DNA of 64,000 bases from Bianquea renquensis (lineage in GTDB: Bacteria > Bacillota > Clostridia > Lachnospirales > Bianqueaceae). The notes beneath the pieces were generated by a model. That model saw nothing but the letters and a program-made list of their open reading frames with translations, searched no databases and had not been told where the DNA came from. Position 1 is the stretch's first letter, and each line of letters starts with the position of its first letter. The DNA lies in the NCBI RefSeq assembly GCF_014384895.1, contig NZ_JACRSQ010000003.1, positions 1 through 64,000 of the forward strand, given 5' to 3'. The translations under genes were made by a program, and so were the position numbers. Shown piece by piece: positions 7,753 to 15,107 of this stretch.

Positions 7753-8472
7753 TTATAGCAGCTTAGAAACACAGGATGCCAGCTGCCTGTAGTCATCAAT
7801 ACACAGAAAGGTATAGGGGGATCGGTACACATCCTCGTCATTCCCTCCGGAACCGTAGTCGTCGCCGATATAGACAATCTCGGAAGTTGACAACTGGTGG
7901 CGTCGGCAGTAGGCGTCCAGCGCGTTTCGTTTATTGTACGGCTGTGGCACGATGTCAAAGGAGGAGGAGCCTCCCACGAAGACTGTATACGGGTAGAACG
8001 CGGCGCGGACGGTGGACAGCATGCGCCGCCGGAATCCACGCGAAGGGTCCATGGCCAGCTTGTCTTCCAGAGAGGCGGCTGTTCCAAGGAGGGGGAACGT
8101 CATCAGACCGGACGCGTGAAATTCCATACTGTCACCTTGATACCGTTCAAGTCCCCACTGCTTGCGCAGAGACATCGCCTGCGTCAAGGCCCACTTTCGA
8201 TCTACCGGGACAGATTGATCGTCTGTAATCTGGAGCTCCCCGTCATGGCAGGATGCCGCTTGCATCCCATAGTGGCCAATGATATCGAGGGGATAGCGGT
8301 CTAGCTGCTCCCATATGCGGCGGCAGGAGCCCGCGCCGACGATGAGCAACTGGTAGCGCTGTCCGAGGCGCTCCAATATCCGGCGATTATCGACGTCAAG
8401 CTTACATTTGTGCTGAGTCAAAGTCCCATCCAGATCGAAGGCGACGACTTTCCAGGTGTTCACATCAGCCAT
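7753..8472 (-). CDS. HAD-IIB hydrolase, phosphomannomutase-like
   Basis: The 239-residue protein begins with HAD motif I as F-D-L-D-G-T-L-T (nucleophile Asp13, Asp15) and carries motif IV as G-D-D-Y at about residue 205, followed by an acidic N-D-E-D. The segment after motif I (V-G-A-G-S-C-R-R-I-W-E-Q-L) resembles the equivalent part of eukaryotic-type phosphomannomutases and related sugar phosphatases. It probably dephosphorylates or isomerises a sugar phosphate. The start at 8472 has GGAGGAA at suitable distance; the gene begins inside the end of the GDPD gene (8-base overlap), so the two form a coupled operon. Confidence 0.72.
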   Translation of the reverse strand: MADVNTWKVVAFDLDGTLTQHKCKLDVDNRRILERLGQRYQLLIVGAGSCRRIWEQLDRYPLDIIGHYGMQAASCHDGELQITDDQSVPVDRKWALTQAMSLRKQWGLERYQGDSMEFHASGLMTFPLLGTAASLEDKLAMDPSRGFRRRMLSTVRAAFYPYTVFVGGSSSFDIVPQPYNKRNALDAYCRRHQLSTSEIVYIGDDYGSGGNDEDVYRSPYTFLCIDDYRQLASCVSKLL

Positions 8473-9238
8473 GGCATTCTTCCTCCGAGAGTGCGGATAC
8501 AATGGAGATTGCCGTGCGGGGATCATTGGTGGTTACCAGCCGCCCACCCCGCTGGATTGCCAGGGCGAAATCTTCCCTTTCTGTCAGGGATGCGCCGAGC
8601 CACGGTTCAATCCCCCTGGCCAACAGATCGTCGAAGTAGGATTGGCGCGGGCATGGAGACCCATCCACGAGGCAGGCACAGTAAAGGTATTCCGCTGGAT
8701 CCCGGCTTTGATCGAGCAAAAATCGGTAGGGGTAGAAGCCGTGCAGACGATAACGGTGGGGATACTTCGCGTGAATGTACTCCAGGAGCTGTGCGTTGAA
8801 ACTGTTAAGGATACAGCGCTCAGCCAAACCATGCCGTTCCACGCTGTCGATGACTTTGACCACACACTCGTAGCCAAAGGCAGCGCCGCACTCGCTTGGA
8901 TAATCCTTTAACTCCAGATTGAATTGCAGGTTCGGATAGTGCACGAATTCGTCCAGGAATTCGTCCAGGGTGGGAATTCGCTCAGTGCCCCCCTCTTTTG
9001 TAGCCGCATTGCAGCGACGAATCTCCGATAGCGTTTTATCTCGGACCAAGCCATGTCCATCGGTGGTCCGATCCAACGATGGATCATGGATCAGAACCAG
9101 GTTTCCATCCTTCGTCATATGGATATCCGTCTCGATCATATCCACGCCTAAATCCACAGCCGATTGAAACGATGGCATCGTATTCTCCGCATAGTCGACG
9201 GGATTGCCTCTGTGTCCGGCAATCAGCATTTTTCTCAT
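8465..9238 (-). CDS. Glycerophosphodiester phosphodiesterase family protein
   Basis: The 257-residue protein shows the GDPD signature from its first residues: A-G-H-R-G with His9, E-N-T near residue 20, E-T-D-I-H with metal-binding acids near 38, and I-H-D-P-S-L-D-R-T-T near 52. No signal peptide is seen, so it is a cytoplasmic UgpQ-like enzyme that splits glycerophosphodiesters into glycerol-3-phosphate and an alcohol. It is cotranscribed with the HAD phosphatase and divergent from a DeoR regulator, which suggests substrate-controlled scavenging of a phosphodiester or sugar phosphate. Confidence 0.88.
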   Translation of the reverse strand: MRKMLIAGHRGNPVDYAENTMPSFQSAVDLGVDMIETDIHMTKDGNLVLIHDPSLDRTTDGHGLVRDKTLSEIRRCNAATKEGGTERIPTLDEFLDEFVHYPNLQFNLELKDYPSECGAAFGYECVVKVIDSVERHGLAERCILNSFNAQLLEYIHAKYPHRYRLHGFYPYRFLLDQSRDPAEYLYCACLVDGSPCPRQSYFDDLLARGIEPWLGASLTEREDFALAIQRGGRLVTTNDPRTAISIVSALSEEECHG

Positions 9239-9254
9239 AAATGACTCTCCCTTC

Positions 9255-9291
9255 TTGACAACATGGTGTCGTATGATAGAATTGTATCATA
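9255..9291 (+). promoter_or_regulatory. Promoter and operator between GDPD operon and DeoR gene
   Basis: TTGACA 9255-9260, 16-base spacer and TAGAAT 9277-9282 read toward the DeoR gene. A perfect inverted repeat, TATGATA at 9272-9278 and TATCATA at 9285-9291 with a six-base spacer, covers the -10 box. This is where an autoregulating DeoR protein would bind, and the site also lies within 55 bases of the GDPD start. Confidence 0.55.
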
Positions 9292-9359
9292 TCGATCAAG
9301 TTCATTCAATTCATGGCGCAAAAAATGAATGGCGATCAGAAACGATCAGGAGGGCCGCA

Positions 9360-10130
9360 ATGATTACGATCCAGAGGCAGGAGGAGATCCTGCGGATTTT
9401 GCAGGAAAAGAAAACTGTTACCGTTGGGTATTTGGCTGAATTGCTGTATGTCAGCCTGCCGACGATTCGAAGGGATCTGGCTAAGCTAGAAAGTCAGGGA
9501 CTTGTTCAGAGAAGTCACGGAGGCGTTCGGCTAAACCTGGAGCCCAACAATGAAATTCCGATCCAATTCCGCAATACCTATAACAAGCGAGAAAAATTTC
9601 GCCTGTGTAAGGCGGCTGCGCGGTTGGTGCGGGAAGGCGACGTTGTGTTTATGGATGGATCGACGACCGTCTTGCCGCTGATAGGCCTTCTTAAAGATAT
9701 TCATAACTTGACGGTGATTACCAACGGTGTCCATGCCGCCGTTATGCTGGGAAAAGCGGGGATTCGCGCCTATTCAACGGGAGGCGAGCTGATTGAATGT
9801 TCCATGGCCTTTGCCGGGCCCATCGCTCAGAAAACGGTGAGAGGTTTCAATGCGGATGTATGTTTTTTCTCCTCCAGCGGGCTCAGCGAGGATGGATGGA
9901 TCTCGGATTATTCAGAGGCGGAGACGGCGCTGCGCCGGGCGATGATTGAAAACGCCGGACGCTCTGTCTTTCTGTGTGATTCTAGCAAGATTGGACGGCG
10001 CTCGGCGTTTAACCTCATGCATCTGGAGGAGCTGACCTGCGCTGTTGTCGGTCAGGCTCTGCCGAAGGCGATTCATACTGGCGAATGCCAACTTATCATA
10101 CCAGATAGCAACAGTCCAAAGGCCAATTGA
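9360..10130 (+). CDS. DeoR-family transcriptional regulator
   Basis: The 256-residue protein has the DeoR helix-turn-helix at residues 5-60 (V-S-L-P-T-I-R-R-D-L is the recognition helix) and a DeoRC sugar-phosphate sensor domain from about residue 75, with D-G-S-T-T near 100 and T-N-G near 122. Family members repress sugar or glycerol operons and release DNA on binding a phosphorylated sugar. The start at 9360 has AGGAGG upstream; upstream extension of the frame overlaps the promoter and is not used. It stands divergent to the GDPD-HAD operon, its likely target. Confidence 0.88.
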   Translation: MITIQRQEEILRILQEKKTVTVGYLAELLYVSLPTIRRDLAKLESQGLVQRSHGGVRLNLEPNNEIPIQFRNTYNKREKFRLCKAAARLVREGDVVFMDGSTTVLPLIGLLKDIHNLTVITNGVHAAVMLGKAGIRAYSTGGELIECSMAFAGPIAQKTVRGFNADVCFFSSSGLSEDGWISDYSEAETALRRAMIENAGRSVFLCDSSKIGRRSAFNLMHLEELTCAVVGQALPKAIHTGECQLIIPDSNSPKAN

Positions 10131-10298
10131 GAGCTATTGGGCTATTTCCCATAACCATCCACAGTCGCTGCCTCCTGCCTTGACATTGACGGCGTAATGC
10201 CGTATGATTTTAGTCTTTAATTATATTTAATTTTTCTTGCGCTATTCACATTTTTATGGTAATATTAAGACATATTATTTTGATTGGAGTGATTGAAG

Positions 10299-11366
10299 AT
10301 GAATTATCTTGAGTCTCCTGGTATTGTATATGATATGCTTTTCTATACAACCGTTTTTTTCAGCAGACATAATGTCGAATGTAATATTCAGCAATATACA
10401 GAAATCAAAGACATTCTTTATCATTACGATACCATTCGTCGGGCTAAGCATGTCTTAGATCCGCCATCCGTTCTCTATCCATTATTTTTCTATAATGGCA
10501 AAACCCCCTGTATTATGACTGACTATTTTCAAGATACTTATAACTTCTATGCTGATTCTCCTGAAGACTTTATTAATGGACTAAAGAATAAACCCAGGTT
10601 CAAACGTTTCGTTCTAACCAAACTGCTTTGTGGATGCTCTGTCGATGTGGACGATGTCCTTCAAAACAAAGGCGAAGCCATATCCGATGCGATTATCGCG
10701 TTAAGCAAACACATGGACATCTCGAGTCTCTCCTATTTCTTTTACCATTTTAGTGGTTTGGTTGATACTCTCATAGAGTTTTTAACCGCCCTATTACCTA
10801 TAATTCGCGCATACCATAAAAAATGTGAGCAAATTGCAAAAAAATCCATAGATACGTTTACTTCGGAAGAGCTCCGCAGTGTTGCACTGAAAAGCTGTTC
10901 CAAGATTACAAACGAGTTTTTTAATTTTCAGGCCCAGAGGTATTCTGTTTGTTATCTCTCTCAGTATGTAATCATGTATCAATGCGACAATACAAACTAT
11001 ACTTTTCTGTTAGGTTGTGATTGTTGTGCCATCTTGCAGCAAACTGTAGATTATAGTTTTATGACGATAGAATCTATTATGAAATCCTTTGGTCATACTG
11101 TGAAGCTAGATATTATTAAAGAGCTTTTCAAGAGGGATTTAACCATTTCACAGTTGTCCCGAGCTCTACATGTATCACGCTCATCAATTGGAAGATATGT
11201 TGACGATCTCTTAGAAGAGCTAACCTTAACAAGAATCAGAAAGATCGGCCCTGAAATATATCTACATCTGAATATGGAATACATAAAACGGGCAAAAACA
11301 ATATTTAACGATTTTATAGACCAATTAACTCTTGAGTCTGATCATGCGAAAGGAGGTGAGATATAG
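10299..11366 (+). CDS. Winged-helix regulator of unknown family, intact copy
   Basis: The 355-residue protein has an uncharacterised N-terminal two thirds (aromatic-rich, several Cys) and a C-terminal winged-helix domain at residues 268-333 of ArsR-like appearance (I-I-K-E-L..I-S-Q-L-S-R-A-L-H-V-S-R-S-S-I-G-R). ATG 10299 with TTGGAGTGA upstream is preferred over TTG 10293. A damaged, inverted paralogue lies at 31106-32029, on the other side of the prophage; the two share sequence upstream of the start as well. The stop codon TAG overlaps the GTG start of a 33-residue peptide gene, so regulator and peptide are coupled. DNA binding is inferred from the C-terminus; ligand and targets are unknown. 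Its AT-rich sequence differs from the flanking core genes, in line with acquisition. Confidence 0.75.
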   Translation: MNYLESPGIVYDMLFYTTVFFSRHNVECNIQQYTEIKDILYHYDTIRRAKHVLDPPSVLYPLFFYNGKTPCIMTDYFQDTYNFYADSPEDFINGLKNKPRFKRFVLTKLLCGCSVDVDDVLQNKGEAISDAIIALSKHMDISSLSYFFYHFSGLVDTLIEFLTALLPIIRAYHKKCEQIAKKSIDTFTSEELRSVALKSCSKITNEFFNFQAQRYSVCYLSQYVIMYQCDNTNYTFLLGCDCCAILQQTVDYSFMTIESIMKSFGHTVKLDIIKELFKRDLTISQLSRALHVSRSSIGRYVDDLLEELTLTRIRKIGPEIYLHLNMEYIKRAKTIFNDFIDQLTLESDHAKGGEI

Positions 11367-11467
11367 TGTTCTGGACGAAACCATATACTTATTCTTTATG
11401 CACAGTTGACCTGATAAATCAGATTTGTGCAAAAGGTCGCAGTTGCCCTATTTTAGTCATGCGATGA
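11366..11467 (+). CDS. 33-residue W-x-K-P peptide coupled to the regulator
   Basis: GTG at 11366-11368 shares its first base with the upstream stop codon and has AAAGGAGGTGA nine bases before it, the strongest ribosome binding site in the area. The product begins M-F-W-T-K-P and contains three cysteines and a basic end. A second copy follows the paralogous regulator at 30974-31087, and the two peptides align without gaps over the motif W-x-K-P-x(4)-L-x(4)-L-x(3)-I-x(4)-R-S. Conservation of so short a frame behind two diverged regulators argues that it is translated. It may be a signalling peptide or the precursor of a modified peptide; no maturation enzyme is next to it. Confidence 0.6.
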   Translation: MFWTKPYTYSLCTVDLINQICAKGRSCPILVMR

Positions 11468-11502
11468 TTTATATGTTTAGCAAGTATCACAGTAAGATTT
11501 AT

Positions 11503-11534
11503 CAAGTATAAAGGCCCCGGAATGATCCGGGGCC
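11503..11534 (-). terminator. Terminator of the phage lysis/late operon
   Basis: GGCCCCGG and CCGGGGCC (11513-11534) form a perfect 8-bp stem with a six-base loop, followed on the minus strand by TTTATACTT. It lies about 40 bases after the endolysin stop. Confidence 0.75.
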
Positions 11535-11574
11535 AATCTGCTTATGGGGTCCTCCCACACTGGGGGCTCTTTTT

Positions 11575-12489
11575 TTATACGCGAAACAAGCTAACCTGTG
11601 TCTCCCGCCCAGCCATACCATCCACCGTCAATCCATGATCCGCCTGATACTTGCGCACCGCGGCCTCCGTCCCTGGACCGAAGCCGCCGTCTAGGCCATT
11701 TGGATCGTAGCCCTTGCAATACAGCGCCGCCTGAACCAGCTTTGTGATATTACCTTTTGTTCCGCGCTTTGTGTAGATGATCGCCGCTTTTGTCTTCGGG
11801 CCAATACTCCCGTCAATCTCTAGGCCTGCTCCACCCTGCCGGTTGATCTCCATCTGAAGGGCTTTTCGCAGCGCCGTCCAGGTCAAGGGTCCTGCGCTGT
11901 TGTCGATCTCTAGGGCAAAGCCGTACTCCTGGTTAAGCCAGCGCTGCACATTGGCAACATGACCGAATACAACCGGCTTTTGAGATGGCGCCGCCGTTGT
12001 CCCGTCCAACGCCGCCTTGACCGCAGACACAAACAGTTCCCACGCTGCCCAGTTGTTGGCCGACATGGAGGCGGGACACGTTTTCCGGCTGGCATCGTAG
12101 TGTCGCTTGAGCCGGTCAAGGCTCAGGTTGTATTTTTTGAGCAGTGTCGCCGCCAGTTCTACTGCATTTGAAACCGCTTTATCATAGTCTCCATCCTGAT
12201 TGACGCAGATTTCGACGCCAATGGAGTTGCTATTCTTGATGCCGTACTTGCCCTTTCCATCTCCGCAGTGCCATGCCGCATTGCTGTCCTCAATGACTTG
12301 GATGATTTGGTGATCATCGACAAAGTAATGGGCGCTGGCGTTACGATTGGCGCCGCCAAAATAGTTGTAGTGGGCCTCTGCATCGGCGCCGGCATTTGTA
12401 TTTCCGGTATCGTGGATGACAATATAGTCAACGCCTGTTCGGCCTTTTGTAAAATTGTACTTGATGATCTTTTGTTGGATATCCAGCAT
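11575..12489 (-). CDS. Phage endolysin: N-acetylmuramoyl-L-alanine amidase with C-terminal cell-wall binding repeats
   Basis: The 304-residue protein has an amidase_2 domain at about residues 10-150, with zinc-type histidines in V-I-H-D-T-G-N (His26) and near H-Y-D-A-S-R-K-T-C-P. The rest contains peptidoglycan-binding helices: about 165-245 with one degenerate unit and about 245-304 with a PG_binding_1-like end (V-R-K-Y-Q-A-D-H-G-L-T-V-D-G). It cuts the bond between muramic acid and the stem peptide at lysis. There is no signal sequence, so it needs the adjacent holin. The gene is intact and of normal length. Confidence 0.9.
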   Translation of the reverse strand: MLDIQQKIIKYNFTKGRTGVDYIVIHDTGNTNAGADAEAHYNYFGGANRNASAHYFVDDHQIIQVIEDSNAAWHCGDGKGKYGIKNSNSIGVEICVNQDGDYDKAVSNAVELAATLLKKYNLSLDRLKRHYDASRKTCPASMSANNWAAWELFVSAVKAALDGTTAAPSQKPVVFGHVANVQRWLNQEYGFALEIDNSAGPLTWTALRKALQMEINRQGGAGLEIDGSIGPKTKAAIIYTKRGTKGNITKLVQAALYCKGYDPNGLDGGFGPGTEAAVRKYQADHGLTVDGMAGRETQVSLFRV

Positions 12490-12491
12490 CT

Positions 12492-12755
12492 TTACTCCTC
12501 CTTTTGGCCTTGTACTAATTTATCCACCAACTGATGCATCCCAGTGCTCGCCAATCCCGATGTCATCCCCGCCAACAATACATCCGGCGTCAGGCTCATT
12601 TTCACCCATATGGCCAACAATATGCCTAATACCGAGACAATCAGCGGTATAAACCGGTTCGGTATCGGAGTGCAGTGCTTAATTAGCCATCCAATAACTA
12701 AACAGATCCCCAGCACTACAGGTATCATGTATTCTCGCAGAAATTCAATATTCAA
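12492..12755 (-). CDS. Phage holin
   Basis: The 87-residue protein has two clear membrane helices (about residues 8-26 and 34-53) separated by a short turn with P-I-P-N-R-F-I-P-L, then a short amphipathic stretch G-M-T-S-G-L-A-S-T-G and a charged tail. This layout matches the small phage_holin families of clostridial and lactococcal phages. It sits two bases before the endolysin gene, as holins usually do, and should permeabilise the membrane at the end of the lytic programme. Confidence 0.85.
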   Translation of the reverse strand: MNIEFLREYMIPVVLGICLVIGWLIKHCTPIPNRFIPLIVSVLGILLAIWVKMSLTPDVLLAGMTSGLASTGMHQLVDKLVQGQKEE

Positions 12756-12768
12756 TGACCATTCCTCC

Positions 12769-13104
12769 CTATTTTTCCATCGGTTCGGTGGGTAAACTCA
12801 TCATTTCCTCATAGGCCTGCTTCCCTGTTCCATTTCCGCCTAGCTTGGAATATGCCTCATAAATACTCTCGATGCTCTTTTTATCGCCCAGTGTACAGTA
12901 CCCTTGATCCATATAGATGCGGTGGATTCGATATAGCGTATTGTGAAGCATGGCGATCACTCCCTCGCGTATTGCATTCCGCTCCACTGCCTCTTGGGCA
13001 TGTGTTTTCTGCACGCGTTTCCATAACGTGCCACATACCACCGCTAATGCACCCGTGATCGCCCAGTATACCAACTTGGGCAAATATTCTGCAATCCAGT
13101 CCAT
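12769..13104 (-). CDS. Phage membrane protein, second holin or holin regulator candidate
   Basis: The 111-residue protein has one membrane helix at about residues 10-27, a basic and helical middle, and a conserved-looking C-terminal part (Y-x-x-L-G-G-N-G-T-G-K). Proteins of this size and form lie just ahead of holin and endolysin genes in many gut clostridial siphophages and are variously called holins or hypothetical. Its ATG overlaps the stop of the small gene upstream (TAATG). Function in lysis is inferred from position. Confidence 0.6.
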   Translation of the reverse strand: MDWIAEYLPKLVYWAITGALAVVCGTLWKRVQKTHAQEAVERNAIREGVIAMLHNTLYRIHRIYMDQGYCTLGDKKSIESIYEAYSKLGGNGTGKQAYEEMMSLPTEPMEK

Positions 13105-13244
13105 TATTCTTCTTTCCTTTCCATCTCTACCTTCTGCGCCTGTTCCAGTTCAATGACTCGTGCCCGGAGATACACATTCTCCGTCATCAGACTGTTGATG
13201 AGTTCCCGATAGGCTTGCTCCACCGGGCTCAGTTGCTGCTCCAT
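13104..13244 (-). CDS. 46-residue coiled-coil phage protein
   Basis: ATG at 13242-13244 has GGAGG eight bases upstream and the frame ends in a TAA that overlaps the next start. The product (begins M-E-Q-Q-L-S-P-V-E-Q) is highly charged and can form one coiled coil with a heptad leucine pattern. It fills the gap between the receptor protein and the membrane protein so exactly that it is very likely real. The position is that of XkdX-like or baseplate accessory proteins, but no family is recognised. Confidence 0.6.
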   Translation of the reverse strand: MEQQLSPVEQAYRELINSLMTENVYLRARVIELEQAQKVEMERKEE

Positions 13245-13258
13245 CGATCGCCCCTCCG

Positions 13259-15106
13259 TCACCACTTGACTATATATGTTGCTGCGCCATAAAAAAGCTT
13301 TTTGTTCGCGTCAGAAAACTGATTCCATCGCAGGCTATTCATGTCGTTTCCCATTATAACGATATAGTCTGCGTATGGCCCTAATGCACCTGGCGCCTTG
13401 CTTGTGTAACTACTGGCGAGCCCGCTGATCGAAATCATCCCAGTTGACTCTGTGTAGACTGGCTCAAATGATAGCCCACGGATATAGACTCTTGTGTCGC
13501 CATAAGATGTCACAGCGCCCGCTGCGTTGATTGAGATAGATACATGCAATAGATTTCCAACACGGCAATAGTACCCACGCTGCGCCGTATATGTGAGAGG
13601 TATCTCATCGACTGATTCGTTGCCTAAGATCGGCGTCCAGGTGCCATATTCGATCGCTGCTACTCGATCTCCCTGTACATACATTGGCCATGCAGATTCA
13701 ACCCGTTTCGACGCTGTACTCATCATACCAAAGGCCACTGCATGAGGGCCAATATTCATCACTCGTTCCGCCGCACTCACAAGTACAATGAGGTCTACGG
13801 AGGACCCTAACGCATCTGTCACTACAAGCCGGACCTCATAGTTTGTTGCTATCGCAAAATTTCCGCTACCAATAATGACGGAGCTTCCGGATGTCAGATC
13901 ACGCGCACCCGTCCAGCTACTCGCTCCCTTTGCTCGGTAATAAGTTGCGTGCGTCGTTGCACTGTTTTTACCATTGACTGAGGCAATTGAATAACTGCCA
14001 CTGCATTTGATATAGGTGCCATTGCTGGGATCCGCCGTCCCGGAGCTATTACAGCGGAATGCTGTAAATGCTGTGATCGTCGGCGCTGTGTAGTCATAGA
14101 CTGTAATGCTGACCGTCTTGGAATCGGATTTTCGGCCGCGGCTGTCGGTGACGTACGCCGTAAAGGTAATGGTCCCCGTCGTGTTGAGGTAGCCTGTCGT
14201 ATAGCTTGACGCGGTACTACTGTATCCTCCTCCACTGATGCTATAGCCTTTGATTGTGCTGCCGTAGCTCCCCGCCGCGCCACTAATCGCCAGCGTGACT
14301 TTCGACTTGCCCTTGACGTAGGTTGCCCAGGCTGACGGTACGGATCCATCTACCCTTGTCGCCGTTAGACTGGTCAGCGATGGCTTGACGGATGCTGGCA
14401 CTGTCAATGATATGGAGATCGCCTTGCGTCCCACCTCCGTACTCCCCGAATACGTGATACAGGTCAACGTACAGGTACCTGACGTTGCCGACGGAATTTG
14501 CGATGCCCAAGACAGCGATGGCGTCCAGGGGACACTTGTACTGCTTGTTTTGGTTATAACGGTGGTGGATGTGCTGCCAAAAGCCGCCGTAATCGTATGG
14601 GTAAAACTACTGCTCGCCGTGCTGATTGTGATGGTTCCCGCGCTCCCCAGCGCAATGGAGCCACAGCTGATCGACGACGCCCGCGGTATGGTTGCCAACG
14701 TGACGGAGCCAGAGACGGACCCCGATTTCAGCGACCACGCGGATGTCGTCGCATTCGTGGTAAAGGACGCAGACACCGGAAACGTGTAGCTGCCATCTGC
14801 ATTGTGTGTGACAGTCTGCGTCCGGCTTGCAAAGGTCTGCCACACGTTGGTATTGCTCATGTCAAAGCTCGCGCCACTGGCCATCGTCGTCCCGTTGATT
14901 ACACTGGTCTGTGTATTTTTTGTCGTGTAGCTGCTATTGGTAGATCGCACCTGGAGTACTAGCGTTGCGGTCGAGGTGTTGTTGGCTGTGGACTGACTAT
15001 TCAGCGTCACCGCCAACCGACATTCGTACCGCATCGCACTACTTGTGTTGGTATAATATTTGCAGGTCCCGTATACGTACTCGGTCCCGCCGACTGCAAT
15101 TGCCAT
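13259..15106 (-). CDS. Phage tail-tip/receptor-binding protein, DUF859-like
   Basis: The 615-residue protein is rich in Ser, Thr and Gly and poor in charge, typical of beta-structured tail-tip or fibre proteins. The first 140 residues form a beta-sandwich-like region, followed by repeated Ig/Fn3-like segments with S-D-S-R-G-R-K-S-D-S-K-T-V-S and a C-terminal binding-type domain after A-F-G-M-M-S near residue 475. The form agrees with the DUF859 siphovirus family. Start at 15106 is chosen because the upstream ATG at 15115 abuts its GGAGGG. It probably decides host-surface recognition. Confidence 0.65.
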   Translation of the reverse strand: MAIAVGGTEYVYGTCKYYTNTSSAMRYECRLAVTLNSQSTANNTSTATLVLQVRSTNSSYTTKNTQTSVINGTTMASGASFDMSNTNVWQTFASRTQTVTHNADGSYTFPVSASFTTNATTSAWSLKSGSVSGSVTLATIPRASSISCGSIALGSAGTITISTASSSFTHTITAAFGSTSTTVITKTSSTSVPWTPSLSWASQIPSATSGTCTLTCITYSGSTEVGRKAISISLTVPASVKPSLTSLTATRVDGSVPSAWATYVKGKSKVTLAISGAAGSYGSTIKGYSISGGGYSSTASSYTTGYLNTTGTITFTAYVTDSRGRKSDSKTVSITVYDYTAPTITAFTAFRCNSSGTADPSNGTYIKCSGSYSIASVNGKNSATTHATYYRAKGASSWTGARDLTSGSSVIIGSGNFAIATNYEVRLVVTDALGSSVDLIVLVSAAERVMNIGPHAVAFGMMSTASKRVESAWPMYVQGDRVAAIEYGTWTPILGNESVDEIPLTYTAQRGYYCRVGNLLHVSISINAAGAVTSYGDTRVYIRGLSFEPVYTESTGMISISGLASSYTSKAPGALGPYADYIVIMGNDMNSLRWNQFSDANKKLFYGAATYIVKW

Positions 15107-15107
15107 C

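Noticed and set aside
10131..10298. Integrase or excisionase gene near the left prophage edge
   Set aside because: No frame with recombinase motifs was found here or at 30752-31105 on either strand.
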